Below are positions 1 to 8,929 of a stretch of 64,000 nt of DNA, in pieces. Position numbers and translations under genes: made by a program. Source of the stretch: an uncultured Lachnospiraceae bacterium (GTDB lineage Bacteria; Bacillota; Clostridia; Lachnospirales; Lachnospiraceae); the NCBI GenBank assembly GCA_947164605.1, contig CAMUXE010000002.1, positions 107,530 to 171,529 of the forward strand. Reading direction: 5' to 3'. The notes under the pieces are model-generated. The model worked only from the letters and a program-made list of their open reading frames with translations, was not told where the DNA came from and searched no databases. Every line of letters begins with the position of its first letter. Positions within the stretch are counted from its first letter, which is position 1.

Positions 1-485
1 TTCAGAAGGTTCTTCAAAATCTTTTGGAGGAGGGTATCTCCATCAGAGATATGGTTACAATACTTGAGACTTTGGCTGATCACGCGCCAATGACTCGTGA
101 CACTGACATTCTCACAGAGTATGTGAGACAGGGGCTTAAGAGGGCTATATCGAGCAAGTACTTCATGCTTGATGAGGTCAACAGTGTAGTGACTCTTGAT
201 CCTCAGGTTGAGCAGGAGATTATGGGTTCTGTAAAGAATACAGAACAAGGATCATATCTTTCACTTGATCCAGAGCGTGTCAGAAGGATTATTGACAGCC
301 TTAAGGACAAGATAAAGAGCCTTGAGGATATGGGGAAGAATCCAATCGTAGTAACATCACCGATTGTGAGACTATACTTTAGAAAATTAGCACAGGATTA
401 TTACAACGATCTAATAGTTGTATCTTATAATGAGATTGACTCAAATATTGAGATTCAGTCAGTTGGGGTGGTAACAGCAGAATGA
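1..485 (+). CDS. flhA: Flagellar export apparatus protein FlhA, C-terminal end (5' partial)
   Basis: About 160 C-terminal residues, reading in frame from base 3 and entering the window from upstream. FlhA is the membrane protein of the flagellar type III export gate; this part is its cytosolic domain, which docks chaperone-substrate complexes. The stretch VLQNLLEEGISIRDMVTIL followed by ETLADHAP is a hallmark of the FlhA C-terminal domain, as is the IVVTSPIVRLYFRKL segment near the end. The stop overlaps the flhF start by four bases (ATGA), so the two are probably translationally coupled. The TTG at base 24 is internal, not a real start. Confidence 0.95.
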   Translation, partial: QKVLQNLLEEGISIRDMVTILETLADHAPMTRDTDILTEYVRQGLKRAISSKYFMLDEVNSVVTLDPQVEQEIMGSVKNTEQGSYLSLDPERVRRIIDSLKDKIKSLEDMGKNPIVVTSPIVRLYFRKLAQDYYNDLIVVSYNEIDSNIEIQSVGVVTAE

Positions 486-1822
486 TAGTTAAGAAGTTTA
501 GTGCAGATACAGAAAATGAGGCTATACTGCTTGCTCAGAAAGAGCTCGGAAACAAGGCAGTTGTGCTAAATGTTAAGGTGCTCAAGCAAAGGGGCATATT
601 TAAATTATTTAAAAAAGATAAGGTTGAAGTAACTGCGGCGCTTGAGGAAGATGAGTTTGCCAACAAGGTTAGAAGTGAGGCTGATGACGCCGGCTCGAAC
701 TTTGACAGAACAAAAACTGAAACAAAAACATTTGACGCGTATGCAGAATCTCTAACTTCAGCTAAAAATTCGAAAAAGATTGATGATATCTACTCTAAAG
801 GCAGCCATGTTGACTATTCAGTCTCTGATAAGACTGGCAAGGTGACTGATGCAAAGGCTCTTGAGGATAAGTTGGATTCTCTTCAGAGTCTTCTCACTGG
901 CAAGTTCAATAAGGATGAACTCGAATTTATCAAAGAGCTTGATGGCGATGAGGCAGATCAGGAGGAAGTTGATTTTGATAAGCCAAAGGCCAAGCTTAAG
1001 GAGAAGAATGCCAAAAATGTTCGCTTCCTTAAGATGATTTATCAAAAACTTGTAGACAATGAGGTCGATGCCAAATATGCAGATGAGCTTATTGGCTCGA
1101 TTGAGAATTCTTTAAAGAATGAGTCTGACCTAAACAGCATACTTGCAGCAGTTTACCAGAAGATAATTTTAAAACTTGGTGAGCCTATTTCTATTGAAAA
1201 GCAGGATGATGACAAAAAGACCAGAATTATCTTCTTTATAGGACCTACAGGCGTGGGCAAGACAACTACTATTGCTAAGATAGCTAGCCATATTAAGCTT
1301 GATGAGCATAAAAAAATAGCATTTATCACATCTGATACCTACAGAATTGCTGCAGTTGAACAACTTAACACTTATGCGGCTATTATTGATAGCCCGGTAG
1401 AGGTTATATACGCAGCAGATGAGCTCAAGGATGCTTGTGAAAGACTCAAGGCCTTTGACTATATTCTTGTTGATACAGCAGGAAGATCTCATAAAGCGAG
1501 TGAGCAGGTTGATGAGTTGAAAGACTTTATTGACGAGGCTAAAAAACTTGAAAAGGACTTTTCTTGTGAAACCTATCTTGTGCTCAGTATTACTACTAAG
1601 TACAGGGATTTGAAGGACATAGTTGAGAGATATAAAGATATTAAGGATTGGTCAGTTATTTTTACTAAGCTTGACGAGACAGTCAGCCTGGGAAATATTC
1701 TTAATATCAGGATTCTTACAGGTGCTCCGCTCTCATACACTACGAGCGGACAGAATGTACCAGAAGATATTGAATTGATTGATGAACAGTCATTAGCAAG
1801 ACAATTGCTGGGTGGAGATTGA
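482..1822 (+). CDS. flhF: Flagellar biosynthesis GTPase FlhF
   Basis: A 446-residue SRP-family GTPase that helps set flagellum position and number at the membrane together with FlhG. The N-terminal B domain (about 1-60) is followed by an acidic, variable linker (about 60-170), an N domain, and a G domain. The G domain has a P-loop GPTGVGKTTTIAKIA starting near residue 254, DTYRIAAVEQL, DTAGRS and TKLDE. It lies in the usual order flhA-flhF-flhG with a four-base overlap upstream and near-contact downstream. Length and motifs are normal for the family. It is paralogous to the ffh gene later in the window, but the order and B domain separate them clearly. Confidence 0.95.
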   Translation: MIVKKFSADTENEAILLAQKELGNKAVVLNVKVLKQRGIFKLFKKDKVEVTAALEEDEFANKVRSEADDAGSNFDRTKTETKTFDAYAESLTSAKNSKKIDDIYSKGSHVDYSVSDKTGKVTDAKALEDKLDSLQSLLTGKFNKDELEFIKELDGDEADQEEVDFDKPKAKLKEKNAKNVRFLKMIYQKLVDNEVDAKYADELIGSIENSLKNESDLNSILAAVYQKIILKLGEPISIEKQDDDKKTRIIFFIGPTGVGKTTTIAKIASHIKLDEHKKIAFITSDTYRIAAVEQLNTYAAIIDSPVEVIYAADELKDACERLKAFDYILVDTAGRSHKASEQVDELKDFIDEAKKLEKDFSCETYLVLSITTKYRDLKDIVERYKDIKDWSVIFTKLDETVSLGNILNIRILTGAPLSYTTSGQNVPEDIELIDEQSLARQLLGGD

Positions 1823-1836
1823 TGGGAGGTCAAAAC

Positions 1837-2712
1837 TTGGACCAGGCAGAACAGCTTAGAAATATAATTAAATTACAAAATCAAAATAATATATCGAATG
1901 CAAGAGTTATAGCCGTGACAAGTGGTAAGGGTGGAGTTGGAAAATCAACTACATCAATCAATCTTGCTTTGGCTTTTAGAAAACTGGGCAAGAGGGTTAT
2001 TATTCTCGATGCCGATTTCGGCCTTGCCAATGTGGAAGTTATGTTTGGAGTAATTCCAAAGTATAACCTTGCAGATATGATGTTTAAGGGAATGAGCCTA
2101 AAGGAAATAATCACTGAAGGTCCGGATGGAGTTGGATTTATATCAGGTGGTTCGGGAATAGCCAAGCTTGTTGATCTTGATAAGGAACAGATCAAGAGGA
2201 TGATCAACAAGATGAATGAGCTCGAAGAATTGGCCGATGTAGTCATTATAGACACAGGAGCTGGTATTTCATCGAGTGTTATGGAATTCCTGACAGCAAG
2301 CCCTGAGACTGTAATTGTGACAACTCCAGAGCCAACTTCTATAACGGACTCTTATGCTCTTTTAAAGGCCTTAGTGCTTAATGAAAACTTTAATCCTGCT
2401 TACAGCAAGATTAAGATGATTAGTAACAGAGTGTCCGGAGAGAAAGAGGGTAAGAATATCTACGACAAGCTCAATGTTGTGACTCAAAAATTTTTGCAAT
2501 TGGACATGGAATACCTGGGGATTGTGCCTTACGATGCCCAGCTTGGCAAGGCTGTTATGAATCAGAAGCCTGTTACTCTCATGTATCCAGATGCTATATC
2601 TTCTAAGAGCTATGAGAAGATTGTCGATATTTTGGAAAATGGAAAGCCAGAGGAAAAGACTGGTGGAGTCAGAAACTTTTTTAGAACCATTTTTGCTAAG
2701 AAGATGGCTTAA
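1837..2712 (+). CDS. flhG: MinD-like ATPase FlhG (YlxH), regulator of flagellar number
   Basis: ParA/MinD-family ATPase that works with FlhF. The deviant Walker A SGKGGVGKSTTSINLA is near residue 30, followed by LDADFGLANVEVMFG and a C-terminal basic tail (FFRTIFAKK) that could act as the membrane-targeting helix. Three starts are possible: TTG 1819, ATG 1822 and TTG 1837. I chose 1837 because GGGAGG at 1824-1829 sits 7 bases upstream and the product then begins MDQAEQLR, as FlhG proteins usually do. If ATG 1822 is used, the protein gains five residues and overlaps flhF by one base. Confidence 0.92.
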   Translation: MDQAEQLRNIIKLQNQNNISNARVIAVTSGKGGVGKSTTSINLALAFRKLGKRVIILDADFGLANVEVMFGVIPKYNLADMMFKGMSLKEIITEGPDGVGFISGGSGIAKLVDLDKEQIKRMINKMNELEELADVVIIDTGAGISSSVMEFLTASPETVIVTTPEPTSITDSYALLKALVLNENFNPAYSKIKMISNRVSGEKEGKNIYDKLNVVTQKFLQLDMEYLGIVPYDAQLGKAVMNQKPVTLMYPDAISSKSYEKIVDILENGKPEEKTGGVRNFFRTIFAKKMA

Positions 2713-2757
2713 TTAAAAGCGAGCTTTAAGACCTTTTATCAGTGAGGAGATAAAAAT

Positions 2758-3468
2758 ATGCTGAATGTGCTTAATGTTGGAAATAAGATTGAGATTAATC
2801 AGATTAAAAGAGATGATAGTGGCAACAATGTTTACGTGAGTGAAGTGCTTGATATCAAGGGGGATTTGATTACTGCTGCAATGCCTATTTCAGGTGGACA
2901 TATTATTCCTTTGGAGAAGGGGGCTAAATTAGAGACCTTCTTTTACACAGGTAAGGGCATATATAAGGCAGAGTGTCTCATGGTTGACAGGGCTAAAGAA
3001 GGCAATATATACACCATGACACTCAAAGCTGTATCTGATGTTGTTAAGTTTCAGAGAAGGCAGTATTACAGGCTTGAGAGCATGTTCTCTGTCAATATTC
3101 GCAGTCTTCAGATTGATGAAGTCCTTGAATACACAAAGACACACAAGACGCCAGAAACATTTGCCAATGAGGCCAGTGCTGGCATGATTCTTGATATAAG
3201 TGGTGGTGGTGTTAGAGTTGGCACCAATACTAAGTTTGAAAGAGACTCTTATATTTTCTTATGCTTCAATTTAGAGACTAGCGAAAACAAGAAAAAAGTG
3301 CAGGTCCTCGGTAAGGTTATAGACTGCTCTAAAAACGAACTCACTGCAGATACCTATAATCTGCGTGTTCAGTATAAGGAAATAGCAACAGATGTCAGAG
3401 ATTTTATTATAAAGTTTATCTTTGAAGAACAGCGTAGAATACAGCGCCACGAGCGAGGAGGCGAATAA
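2758..3468 (+). CDS. PilZ-domain flagellar brake protein (YcgR/MotI-like)
   Basis: 236-residue cytoplasmic protein. The N-terminal half resembles the YcgR domain (about 1-95). The C-terminal half is a PilZ domain with the c-di-GMP-binding arginine motif FQRRQYYRLE near residue 102 and the DISGGGVRVG motif near residue 145. Proteins of this kind bind c-di-GMP and slow the flagellar motor. The gene follows flhG after a 45-base gap, has a good GAGGAG ribosome site, and precedes cheB by one base. Both c-di-GMP motifs are intact, so binding is expected; the motor partner is inferred from context. Confidence 0.9.
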   Translation: MLNVLNVGNKIEINQIKRDDSGNNVYVSEVLDIKGDLITAAMPISGGHIIPLEKGAKLETFFYTGKGIYKAECLMVDRAKEGNIYTMTLKAVSDVVKFQRRQYYRLESMFSVNIRSLQIDEVLEYTKTHKTPETFANEASAGMILDISGGGVRVGTNTKFERDSYIFLCFNLETSENKKKVQVLGKVIDCSKNELTADTYNLRVQYKEIATDVRDFIIKFIFEEQRRIQRHERGGE

Positions 3469-3469
3469 A

Positions 3470-4750
3470 TTGAAAAAAATACTTATTATTGATGACTCTG
3501 CACTCATGAGAAGGGTTATCTCTGATATAATAAACGCATGTGATGGGTATGAAGTGGCTGCAACAGCAAAAGACGGCTTGCAGGGATTTGAGATGATATT
3601 GTCTCAGCCTAAGTATTATGATGCAATTATTCTTGATATCAATATGCCAAGAATGAATGGTCTTGAGCTTTTAGCAGAGCTTCAAAAAAATGGTATAGAA
3701 CAGACGGTTATAGTAGTCTCTACTGTAGCCAAGGAAGGTGCTAAAGAAGCAATCCAAGCCCTTGAACTTGGAGCTTTTGATTTCGTAACTAAACCTGAAA
3801 ACTATCTCGAAACCAAGAGTGATGAATTCAAGGATGCAATCAACAATATGTTGAATATCGCTTGCGAAGCCAATGGTATCATAGATAGCAAGGCATCTTT
3901 TATCAGCACAAAGCCAAGTGTAAAGAGCGACGAATCACAGAAGAAAACACTAAACTCACATTCGAATTCTTCAAACAGGACGACAACAGGTGATTCAATG
4001 TCAGCTCTTGAAAGACTTAGGCTTCAAAGAGAAGGTTCTATGTCAGCCAGCGAGAGAGAGAAAGAGGGAAGAACTCCTTTGCTTAGAAGGACCTCTATCC
4101 TTAGTTCAGCTCAAAAGGCTGCTGAAAATACCAGCATTAATGCATCAGAGTATCGTGGCGTAAAACCTGGAAAGAAGAAGCTGGTTGCACTGGCTTGCTC
4201 TACAGGAGGACCAAAGTCCTTACAGATGGTTATACCTAAATTGCCTAAAAATCTAGATGCACCAATGATTATGGTTCAGCACATGCCTGCTGGTTTTACA
4301 GCTTCACTTGCTTTAAGACTTAATGAGTTAAGCGAGGTTACTGTTACAGAAGCCAAAGAAGGAGATGTATTAGAGAAAGGACACGTTTATTTGGCTCCTG
4401 GTGGAAAGCATATGAAGATTAGCAATGAGATGGGAAGGGATGTTATAAAACTCAGCGATGAGCCTCCTGTCGACGGACTAAGACCATGTGCCAATATTAT
4501 GTACGAATCACTGTCACAAGTCCAGTGTGATGAAATTACATGTGTTGTGTTGACTGGCATGGGTTCCGATGGAACTAAGGGCATTAAAGGCCTGTCAGCT
4601 AGTAAAAACCTTCATGTAATTGCTCAGGACGAGAAAACTTGCGTAGTTTACGGTATGCCAAAAGCAGTTGCCCAGTCTGGATTAGTAGACGAGGTGGTTC
4701 CACTTGATAAGGTAGCCGAAACAATCACGAAGAACGTGGGGGTATCTTAA
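3470..4750 (+). CDS. cheB: Chemotaxis protein-glutamate methylesterase CheB
   Basis: Response regulator and methylesterase of about 426 residues that removes methyl groups from chemoreceptors. The receiver domain (1-120) has the DD pair at residues 8-9 and phospho-acceptor D56 in LDINMP. A Ser/Arg/Glu-rich linker (about 140-215) leads to the catalytic domain with Ser in STGGP, His in VQHMP and Asp in GMGSDG. The start is TTG with GAGGAGG about eight bases upstream. A longer frame from 3422 would run back into the PilZ gene, lack a ribosome site and add residues not found in CheB. The linker is longer than in E. coli CheB. Confidence 0.95.
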   Translation: MKKILIIDDSALMRRVISDIINACDGYEVAATAKDGLQGFEMILSQPKYYDAIILDINMPRMNGLELLAELQKNGIEQTVIVVSTVAKEGAKEAIQALELGAFDFVTKPENYLETKSDEFKDAINNMLNIACEANGIIDSKASFISTKPSVKSDESQKKTLNSHSNSSNRTTTGDSMSALERLRLQREGSMSASEREKEGRTPLLRRTSILSSAQKAAENTSINASEYRGVKPGKKKLVALACSTGGPKSLQMVIPKLPKNLDAPMIMVQHMPAGFTASLALRLNELSEVTVTEAKEGDVLEKGHVYLAPGGKHMKISNEMGRDVIKLSDEPPVDGLRPCANIMYESLSQVQCDEITCVVLTGMGSDGTKGIKGLSASKNLHVIAQDEKTCVVYGMPKAVAQSGLVDEVVPLDKVAETITKNVGVS

Positions 4751-4751
4751 A

Positions 4752-6836
4752 ATGGATGTTAGTCAGTACTTAGAAATTTTTATTGATGAATCAAATGAGC
4801 ATTTGCAGAGCTTGAACGATCAGATTATGATCCTTGAAAAAGAGCCTGAAAATGAAGACACTATTAACGAAATATTCCGTGCAGCTCATTCCCTTAAGGG
4901 TATGGCAGGCACTATGGGATACAAGAGAATGCAGACTCTCACACATGATATGGAGAATGTTTTCTCAGAAGTTAGAAATGGAAATATGAAGGTCAACTCT
5001 GACCTTGTAGATGTACTCTTCCAGTGCCTTGATGCACTTGAAAAGTATGTTTCAAATATTCAGCAGACTCAGGATGAAGGCACAGAGGACAATGAGCCAA
5101 TTATAAAGGCTCTCAATGCTTTTATCTCTGGAGAGAAAAAACAGGAAGCAGCAAAAGCTGAGGAGAAGAAAGAAGAGCCAGCACAGGCAGCTTCTGATTC
5201 GGCAGCTTCTACAATCGAACTTGCTGATTTTGAAAAGAATGCCGTAAATGAGGCAATCAAAAAGAACATGCATGCATATCAGATTAAGGTTTCAGTTGAT
5301 GAAAACTGTATCCTTAAAGCTGCTAGAGCATTCTTGGTATTTAAGAACCTTGAGGGACATGGCGATATTGTAAAGTCAGTTCCAAGCGTTCAGGATATTG
5401 AAGATGAGAAATTCGATTTTGATTTTACAATCGTAATCGTTACAAATGAGTCATATGCGGACATCAGCGGAATTATTAAGAATGTTTCCGAGATTAAGGA
5501 TGCAGATGGCAAGGAATTCACAGAGCTTTTCCCAGAAGAGCAGCCAGCTAAGGAAGAGGAAGTTAAGGAAGAAAAAAAGGCTGAGGAACATGCAGCTAAG
5601 CCTGCAACACAGGCTCAGGTTCCAGCTACAGCTTCTTCAAAGAAGGCACCTGCAGCAGGAAGTAAGGGCAAGGCAGTAGGTAGAACTGTAAGAGTTGATA
5701 TTGAAAAACTTGATGCTCTTATGAACCTTGTGAGTGAGCTTATTATCGCTAAGAATGGACTTGTGTCTGTATCTAGCGAGGAAAATACAGACGGATCAAT
5801 CGGTCAGAAGTTCAATGAACAGATTGAATATCTTGAGACAGTTACAACAAATCTTCATGAGTCAGTTATGAAGGTTCGTATGATGCCAATTGAGAGCGTT
5901 GTAAGTAAGTTCCCAAGAATGATCAGAGATTTGAGCAAAAAGCTTGATAAGAAGATGGAACTCTATATGTCTGGTGAAGACACAGAGCTTGATCGTACAG
6001 TTATCGATGAGATCGGTGATCCTCTTATGCACTTGCTTAGAAACTCTGCTGATCACGGTCTTGAGAGTGCTGAAATCAGAAAAGAGAGAGGTAAGGATGA
6101 GGTAGGTTCTATCTTCCTTGATGCTTACCAGGATGGCAACAATGTTGTTATCGAAGTAAGAGATGATGGTAACGGTATTGACGTAGCAAAGGTTAGAGAT
6201 AAGGCTATTTCTAAGGGAACAATCACAGCTGAACAGGCTGAGGTTATGTCCGATAAGGAAATTATTGATCTCTTATTCAGACCAAGCTTCTCTACATCTG
6301 AAAAAGTTACAGAGGTTTCTGGCAGAGGCGTAGGACTTGATGTTGTTAAGTCAAAGATTGAGGCTCTTGGCGGTGATGTTGAGGTTAAGACAAGCTATGG
6401 TGAGGGAAGTACATTCACAATCAGACTTCCACTTACACTTGCAATTATTCAGGCTCTCATGGTTAAGCTTGGTGATGAGAAGTATGCTATCTCTCTTGCA
6501 TCTATCCAGACAATCGAGGATATACCAGTAACAGATATTAAGTATGTTCATGCAAAAGAAGTTATCAATCTTCGTGGCAATGTAATCCCACTTGTAAGAT
6601 TAAGGAATCTTCTTGATGTTCCTGGACAGCCAGAGGAGTCTGAAAGCATCACTGTTGTAATTGTAAGCAAGGGTGATAAGATGGCTGGACTTGTGGTTGA
6701 CAGCCTGATTGGACAGATGGAGATTGTTATCAAATCTCTTGGCAAGTACATTAGTATTAACAAGATGATCAGCGGTGCTACTATCCTTGGTGATGGTTCA
6801 GTTGCATTGATTATCGATGCTAATACACTTGTTTGA
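4752..6836 (+). CDS. cheA: Chemotaxis histidine kinase CheA
   Basis: 694-residue cytoplasmic kinase coupled to chemoreceptors. Order of domains: P1 histidine phosphotransfer with H46 in AAHSLKGMAG; a P2-like response-regulator-binding region (about 170-260); two low-complexity Ala/Glu/Lys linkers (about 125-160 and 255-310); P3 dimerisation helices (about 315-375); P4 HATPase with the N box NSADHGLE, DDGNG, and the G box GRGVGLDVV; and P5, the CheW-like domain at the C-terminus. It starts one base after the cheB stop. Length is normal for Firmicutes. Confidence 0.96.
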   Translation: MDVSQYLEIFIDESNEHLQSLNDQIMILEKEPENEDTINEIFRAAHSLKGMAGTMGYKRMQTLTHDMENVFSEVRNGNMKVNSDLVDVLFQCLDALEKYVSNIQQTQDEGTEDNEPIIKALNAFISGEKKQEAAKAEEKKEEPAQAASDSAASTIELADFEKNAVNEAIKKNMHAYQIKVSVDENCILKAARAFLVFKNLEGHGDIVKSVPSVQDIEDEKFDFDFTIVIVTNESYADISGIIKNVSEIKDADGKEFTELFPEEQPAKEEEVKEEKKAEEHAAKPATQAQVPATASSKKAPAAGSKGKAVGRTVRVDIEKLDALMNLVSELIIAKNGLVSVSSEENTDGSIGQKFNEQIEYLETVTTNLHESVMKVRMMPIESVVSKFPRMIRDLSKKLDKKMELYMSGEDTELDRTVIDEIGDPLMHLLRNSADHGLESAEIRKERGKDEVGSIFLDAYQDGNNVVIEVRDDGNGIDVAKVRDKAISKGTITAEQAEVMSDKEIIDLLFRPSFSTSEKVTEVSGRGVGLDVVKSKIEALGGDVEVKTSYGEGSTFTIRLPLTLAIIQALMVKLGDEKYAISLASIQTIEDIPVTDIKYVHAKEVINLRGNVIPLVRLRNLLDVPGQPEESESITVVIVSKGDKMAGLVVDSLIGQMEIVIKSLGKYISINKMISGATILGDGSVALIIDANTLV

Positions 6837-6860
6837 TGATTTGGAAAGGTGCGTGACATC

Positions 6861-7328
6861 ATGGACGAAGTAAAATTATTAGAAAACAATTCTGATTCTC
6901 AGGAGACAGTACAGTATATAGTAGTAAAGATTGGCAATGAACAGTACGGTATCAATATCAAGTACATTGATAACATTGTCAGAAATCAGCGAATTACAAG
7001 GGTTCCAAAGTCTCAGAAATATTTCAAGGGCGTTATCAATCTCAGAGGTGAGGTAATGCCTGTAATGAGCATAAGACTCAAACTTGACTTGGATGATGAT
7101 GAGTACACAGACAAGACAAGAATTATAATTATAAAGATTGAATCTGCAACAATCGGTGTTATTGTTGATCAGGTAAAGGAAGTCGTAACACTCACAGAGG
7201 CTGATATTGAAAAGGTTCAGCATAATCCAACTTCTGAGAATACTACTGGTTTTATCAGTGCTATTGGTAAGAGTAAGGGTGAGTTGATTTCTTTGTTAGA
7301 TATTGTAAGCCTTATTGAGGAAGGCTGA
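6861..7328 (+). CDS. cheW: Chemotaxis coupling protein CheW
   Basis: About 155 residues, one CheW domain that bridges CheA and methyl-accepting receptors. Diagnostic features are YIVVKIGNEQYGINI, the segment RVPKSQKYFKGVINLRGEV and a C-terminal LISLLDIVSLI. ATG 6861 is preferred, with GGAAAGG about 11 bases upstream; a GTG at 6849 overlaps that site and would add four residues. It directly follows cheA by 24 bases. The gene ends 112 bases before cheC, the widest gap in the chemotaxis block, and that gap holds a strong hairpin. Confidence 0.95.
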   Translation: MDEVKLLENNSDSQETVQYIVVKIGNEQYGINIKYIDNIVRNQRITRVPKSQKYFKGVINLRGEVMPVMSIRLKLDLDDDEYTDKTRIIIIKIESATIGVIVDQVKEVVTLTEADIEKVQHNPTSENTTGFISAIGKSKGELISLLDIVSLIEEG

Positions 7329-7368
7329 AATTAGGGGTTTTAAATAATAATAATATTCACTTTTGGGA

Positions 7369-7391
7369 CTAGGAGGGCACAACCCTCCTAG
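7369..7391 (+). other. Perfect 9-bp hairpin between cheW and cheC
   Basis: Arms CTAGGAGGG and CCCTCCTAG with a five-base loop. No run of T follows, so a classical terminator is unlikely. One arm contains AGGAGG, which could mimic or trap a ribosome-binding sequence. It may be an mRNA stability or processing element inside the operon. Confidence 0.6.
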
Positions 7392-7440
7392 ACCTTTAAA
7401 GTAGCAAAATGGGGAAATAAAGTATTGAGGGAGTGATATT

Positions 7441-8070
7441 ATGGCTAAAATTGATCTTGATTGCATGAGTGACATGCAATTTGATGTCTTAAAGGAAATT
7501 GGAAATATTGGAGCAGGAAATGCAACAACAGCCCTTTCTAAGATGTTGAATATCAAGGTAGATATGACTGTTCCCAAGGTTGAACTTCTTCCTTTTGCGG
7601 ATATAGCTTCAGTGGTCGGCAAGGAAGATGATATTGTAGTGGGAATTATGGTTGGCATAGCTGACGATGTGAACGGCATGATGATGTTTATCTTTGATCA
7701 GAAGTCAGCTCATCATCTGGTAAATAGTGTTATGGGGAGAGATGTGCACACCGATGAAAATGAGGATGCACATACATTTACCGAGATGGATACATCAGCG
7801 CTTATGGAAATCGGAAATATTGTTTCTGGTTCTTACTTAAATGCACTTGCAGGTCTGACAGGCCTCAAAATCATATCAACAGTTCCTAGTTTGACAGTTG
7901 ATATGCTGGGAGCAATTTTGAGTGTTCCTGCATCAGAATTTGGAAAATACGGTGATAAACTCTTGATGATTCAGTCAGAGTTTGGCGAAGATAACTTTGT
8001 AACAGGTTATTTTCTCTTAATCCCAGAACTGGAATCATATGATACAATTCTTTCATCGCTTGGAATGTAA
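7441..8070 (+). CDS. cheC: CheY-P phosphatase CheC
   Basis: 209 residues of the CheC/CheX/FliY family, which dephosphorylates CheY-P and, when bound to CheD, modulates receptor deamidation. Two copies of the active-site signature are visible: EIGNIGAGNAT near residue 19 and EIGNIVSGSYLNAL near residue 122, each with the expected Glu and Asn. The ribosome site is GAGGGAG shortly before the ATG. cheD follows after 16 bases, matching the functional pair known from Bacillus and Thermotoga. Confidence 0.95.
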   Translation: MAKIDLDCMSDMQFDVLKEIGNIGAGNATTALSKMLNIKVDMTVPKVELLPFADIASVVGKEDDIVVGIMVGIADDVNGMMMFIFDQKSAHHLVNSVMGRDVHTDENEDAHTFTEMDTSALMEIGNIVSGSYLNALAGLTGLKIISTVPSLTVDMLGAILSVPASEFGKYGDKLLMIQSEFGEDNFVTGYFLLIPELESYDTILSSLGM

Positions 8071-8086
8071 TATATGGAGATAATAC

Positions 8087-8563
8087 ATGATAAAAGTTGG
8101 AATGGCAGATTTGAAGGTGTGCAAGGCACCTGAGGCCTTGACAACATTGGGACTGGGCTCTTGCATAGGGGTTGCCCTTTATGATCCAGTGACTAAGGTT
8201 AGTGGCCTTTTGCATTGCATGCTTCCTGACAGTACCAAGATACGCAATAATAGCAATAAAGCCAAATTTGCTGACACAGGTATAGAGGAACTGATTAAGC
8301 AGATGGTTGAAATAGGCGCCAATGAAAGAAGGTTAGTTGCCAAGATTGCTGGAGGTGCACAGATGTTTGCGCTTGCCTCTGCTTCAGAAGCCCTTCAGGT
8401 TGGAGCTAGAAATAGAGAGTCTGTATTGAAATGCCTAGCACTTCATAAGATTCCTCTATTGTCAGAAGACTGTGGCTTGAACTATGGACGTACAGTAGAG
8501 TTTTATTCGGACAATGGTAATTATTTGATTAAGGCTGTTGGTAAAGTGGAAAAAATCATTTAA
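8087..8563 (+). CDS. cheD: Chemoreceptor glutamine deamidase CheD
   Basis: 158 residues. The catalytic Cys26 lies in LGLGSCIGVALYD and His43 in GLLHCMLPDS, both typical of CheD. The enzyme deamidates receptor glutamines and is sequestered by CheC. The start ATG has GGAG about eight bases upstream. Length is standard, and it is the last recognised chemotaxis enzyme of the operon. Confidence 0.95.
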   Translation: MIKVGMADLKVCKAPEALTTLGLGSCIGVALYDPVTKVSGLLHCMLPDSTKIRNNSNKAKFADTGIEELIKQMVEIGANERRLVAKIAGGAQMFALASASEALQVGARNRESVLKCLALHKIPLLSEDCGLNYGRTVEFYSDNGNYLIKAVGKVEKII

Positions 8564-8591
8564 ATTAGATTTTTTAAGGGGCATGGGCAAT

Positions 8592-8897
8592 ATGAAGATG
8601 AAGAAATTTAGACATGTTCCGGCAATAGTGACTTTGACTGCCGGTTTTATAGCATGTCTTGTCTTGATTGTAAACAAATATGCATTCGTTGACTTCTTGT
8701 GGATTTTAGTCTTAACCATGTCGAGCTTTTTTGTCCTGGGTTTGGCGATTGCTGTAATCCTAAACAAGGTCTTTCATGATGAGGAACTAAAAGAGGAAGA
8801 GAAAAAGAAGGCCGAAATTGAGGCTCAAAAGGCTGCCAAAGAGGCAGAGAAAAAAGAAACGGATGCAGATAAGATTGAAGCGCAAGAAAATGACTAA
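8592..8897 (+). CDS. Small two-helix membrane protein of the flagellar operon, unknown function
   Basis: About 101 residues. Two hydrophobic segments (about 9-27 and 33-57) are followed by a highly charged Lys/Glu/Ala tail that should form a cytosolic coiled coil. I do not recognise a named family. ATG 8592 is chosen because AAGGGG at 8576-8581 sits ten bases upstream; ATG 8583 is too close to it. The position between cheD and sigD, with short gaps and the same strand, points to a flagellar or motility role by association only. Confidence 0.7.
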   Translation: MKMKKFRHVPAIVTLTAGFIACLVLIVNKYAFVDFLWILVLTMSSFFVLGLAIAVILNKVFHDEELKEEEKKKAEIEAQKAAKEAEKKETDADKIEAQEND

Positions 8898-8929
8898 AGG
8901 ATTCCTGATAAATAAGCCGGAGGCATACA

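Noticed and set aside
3422..3469. Upstream TTG start for cheB
   Set aside because: It overlaps the PilZ gene, has no ribosome site and adds residues absent from receiver domains; TTG 3470 has GAGGAGG.
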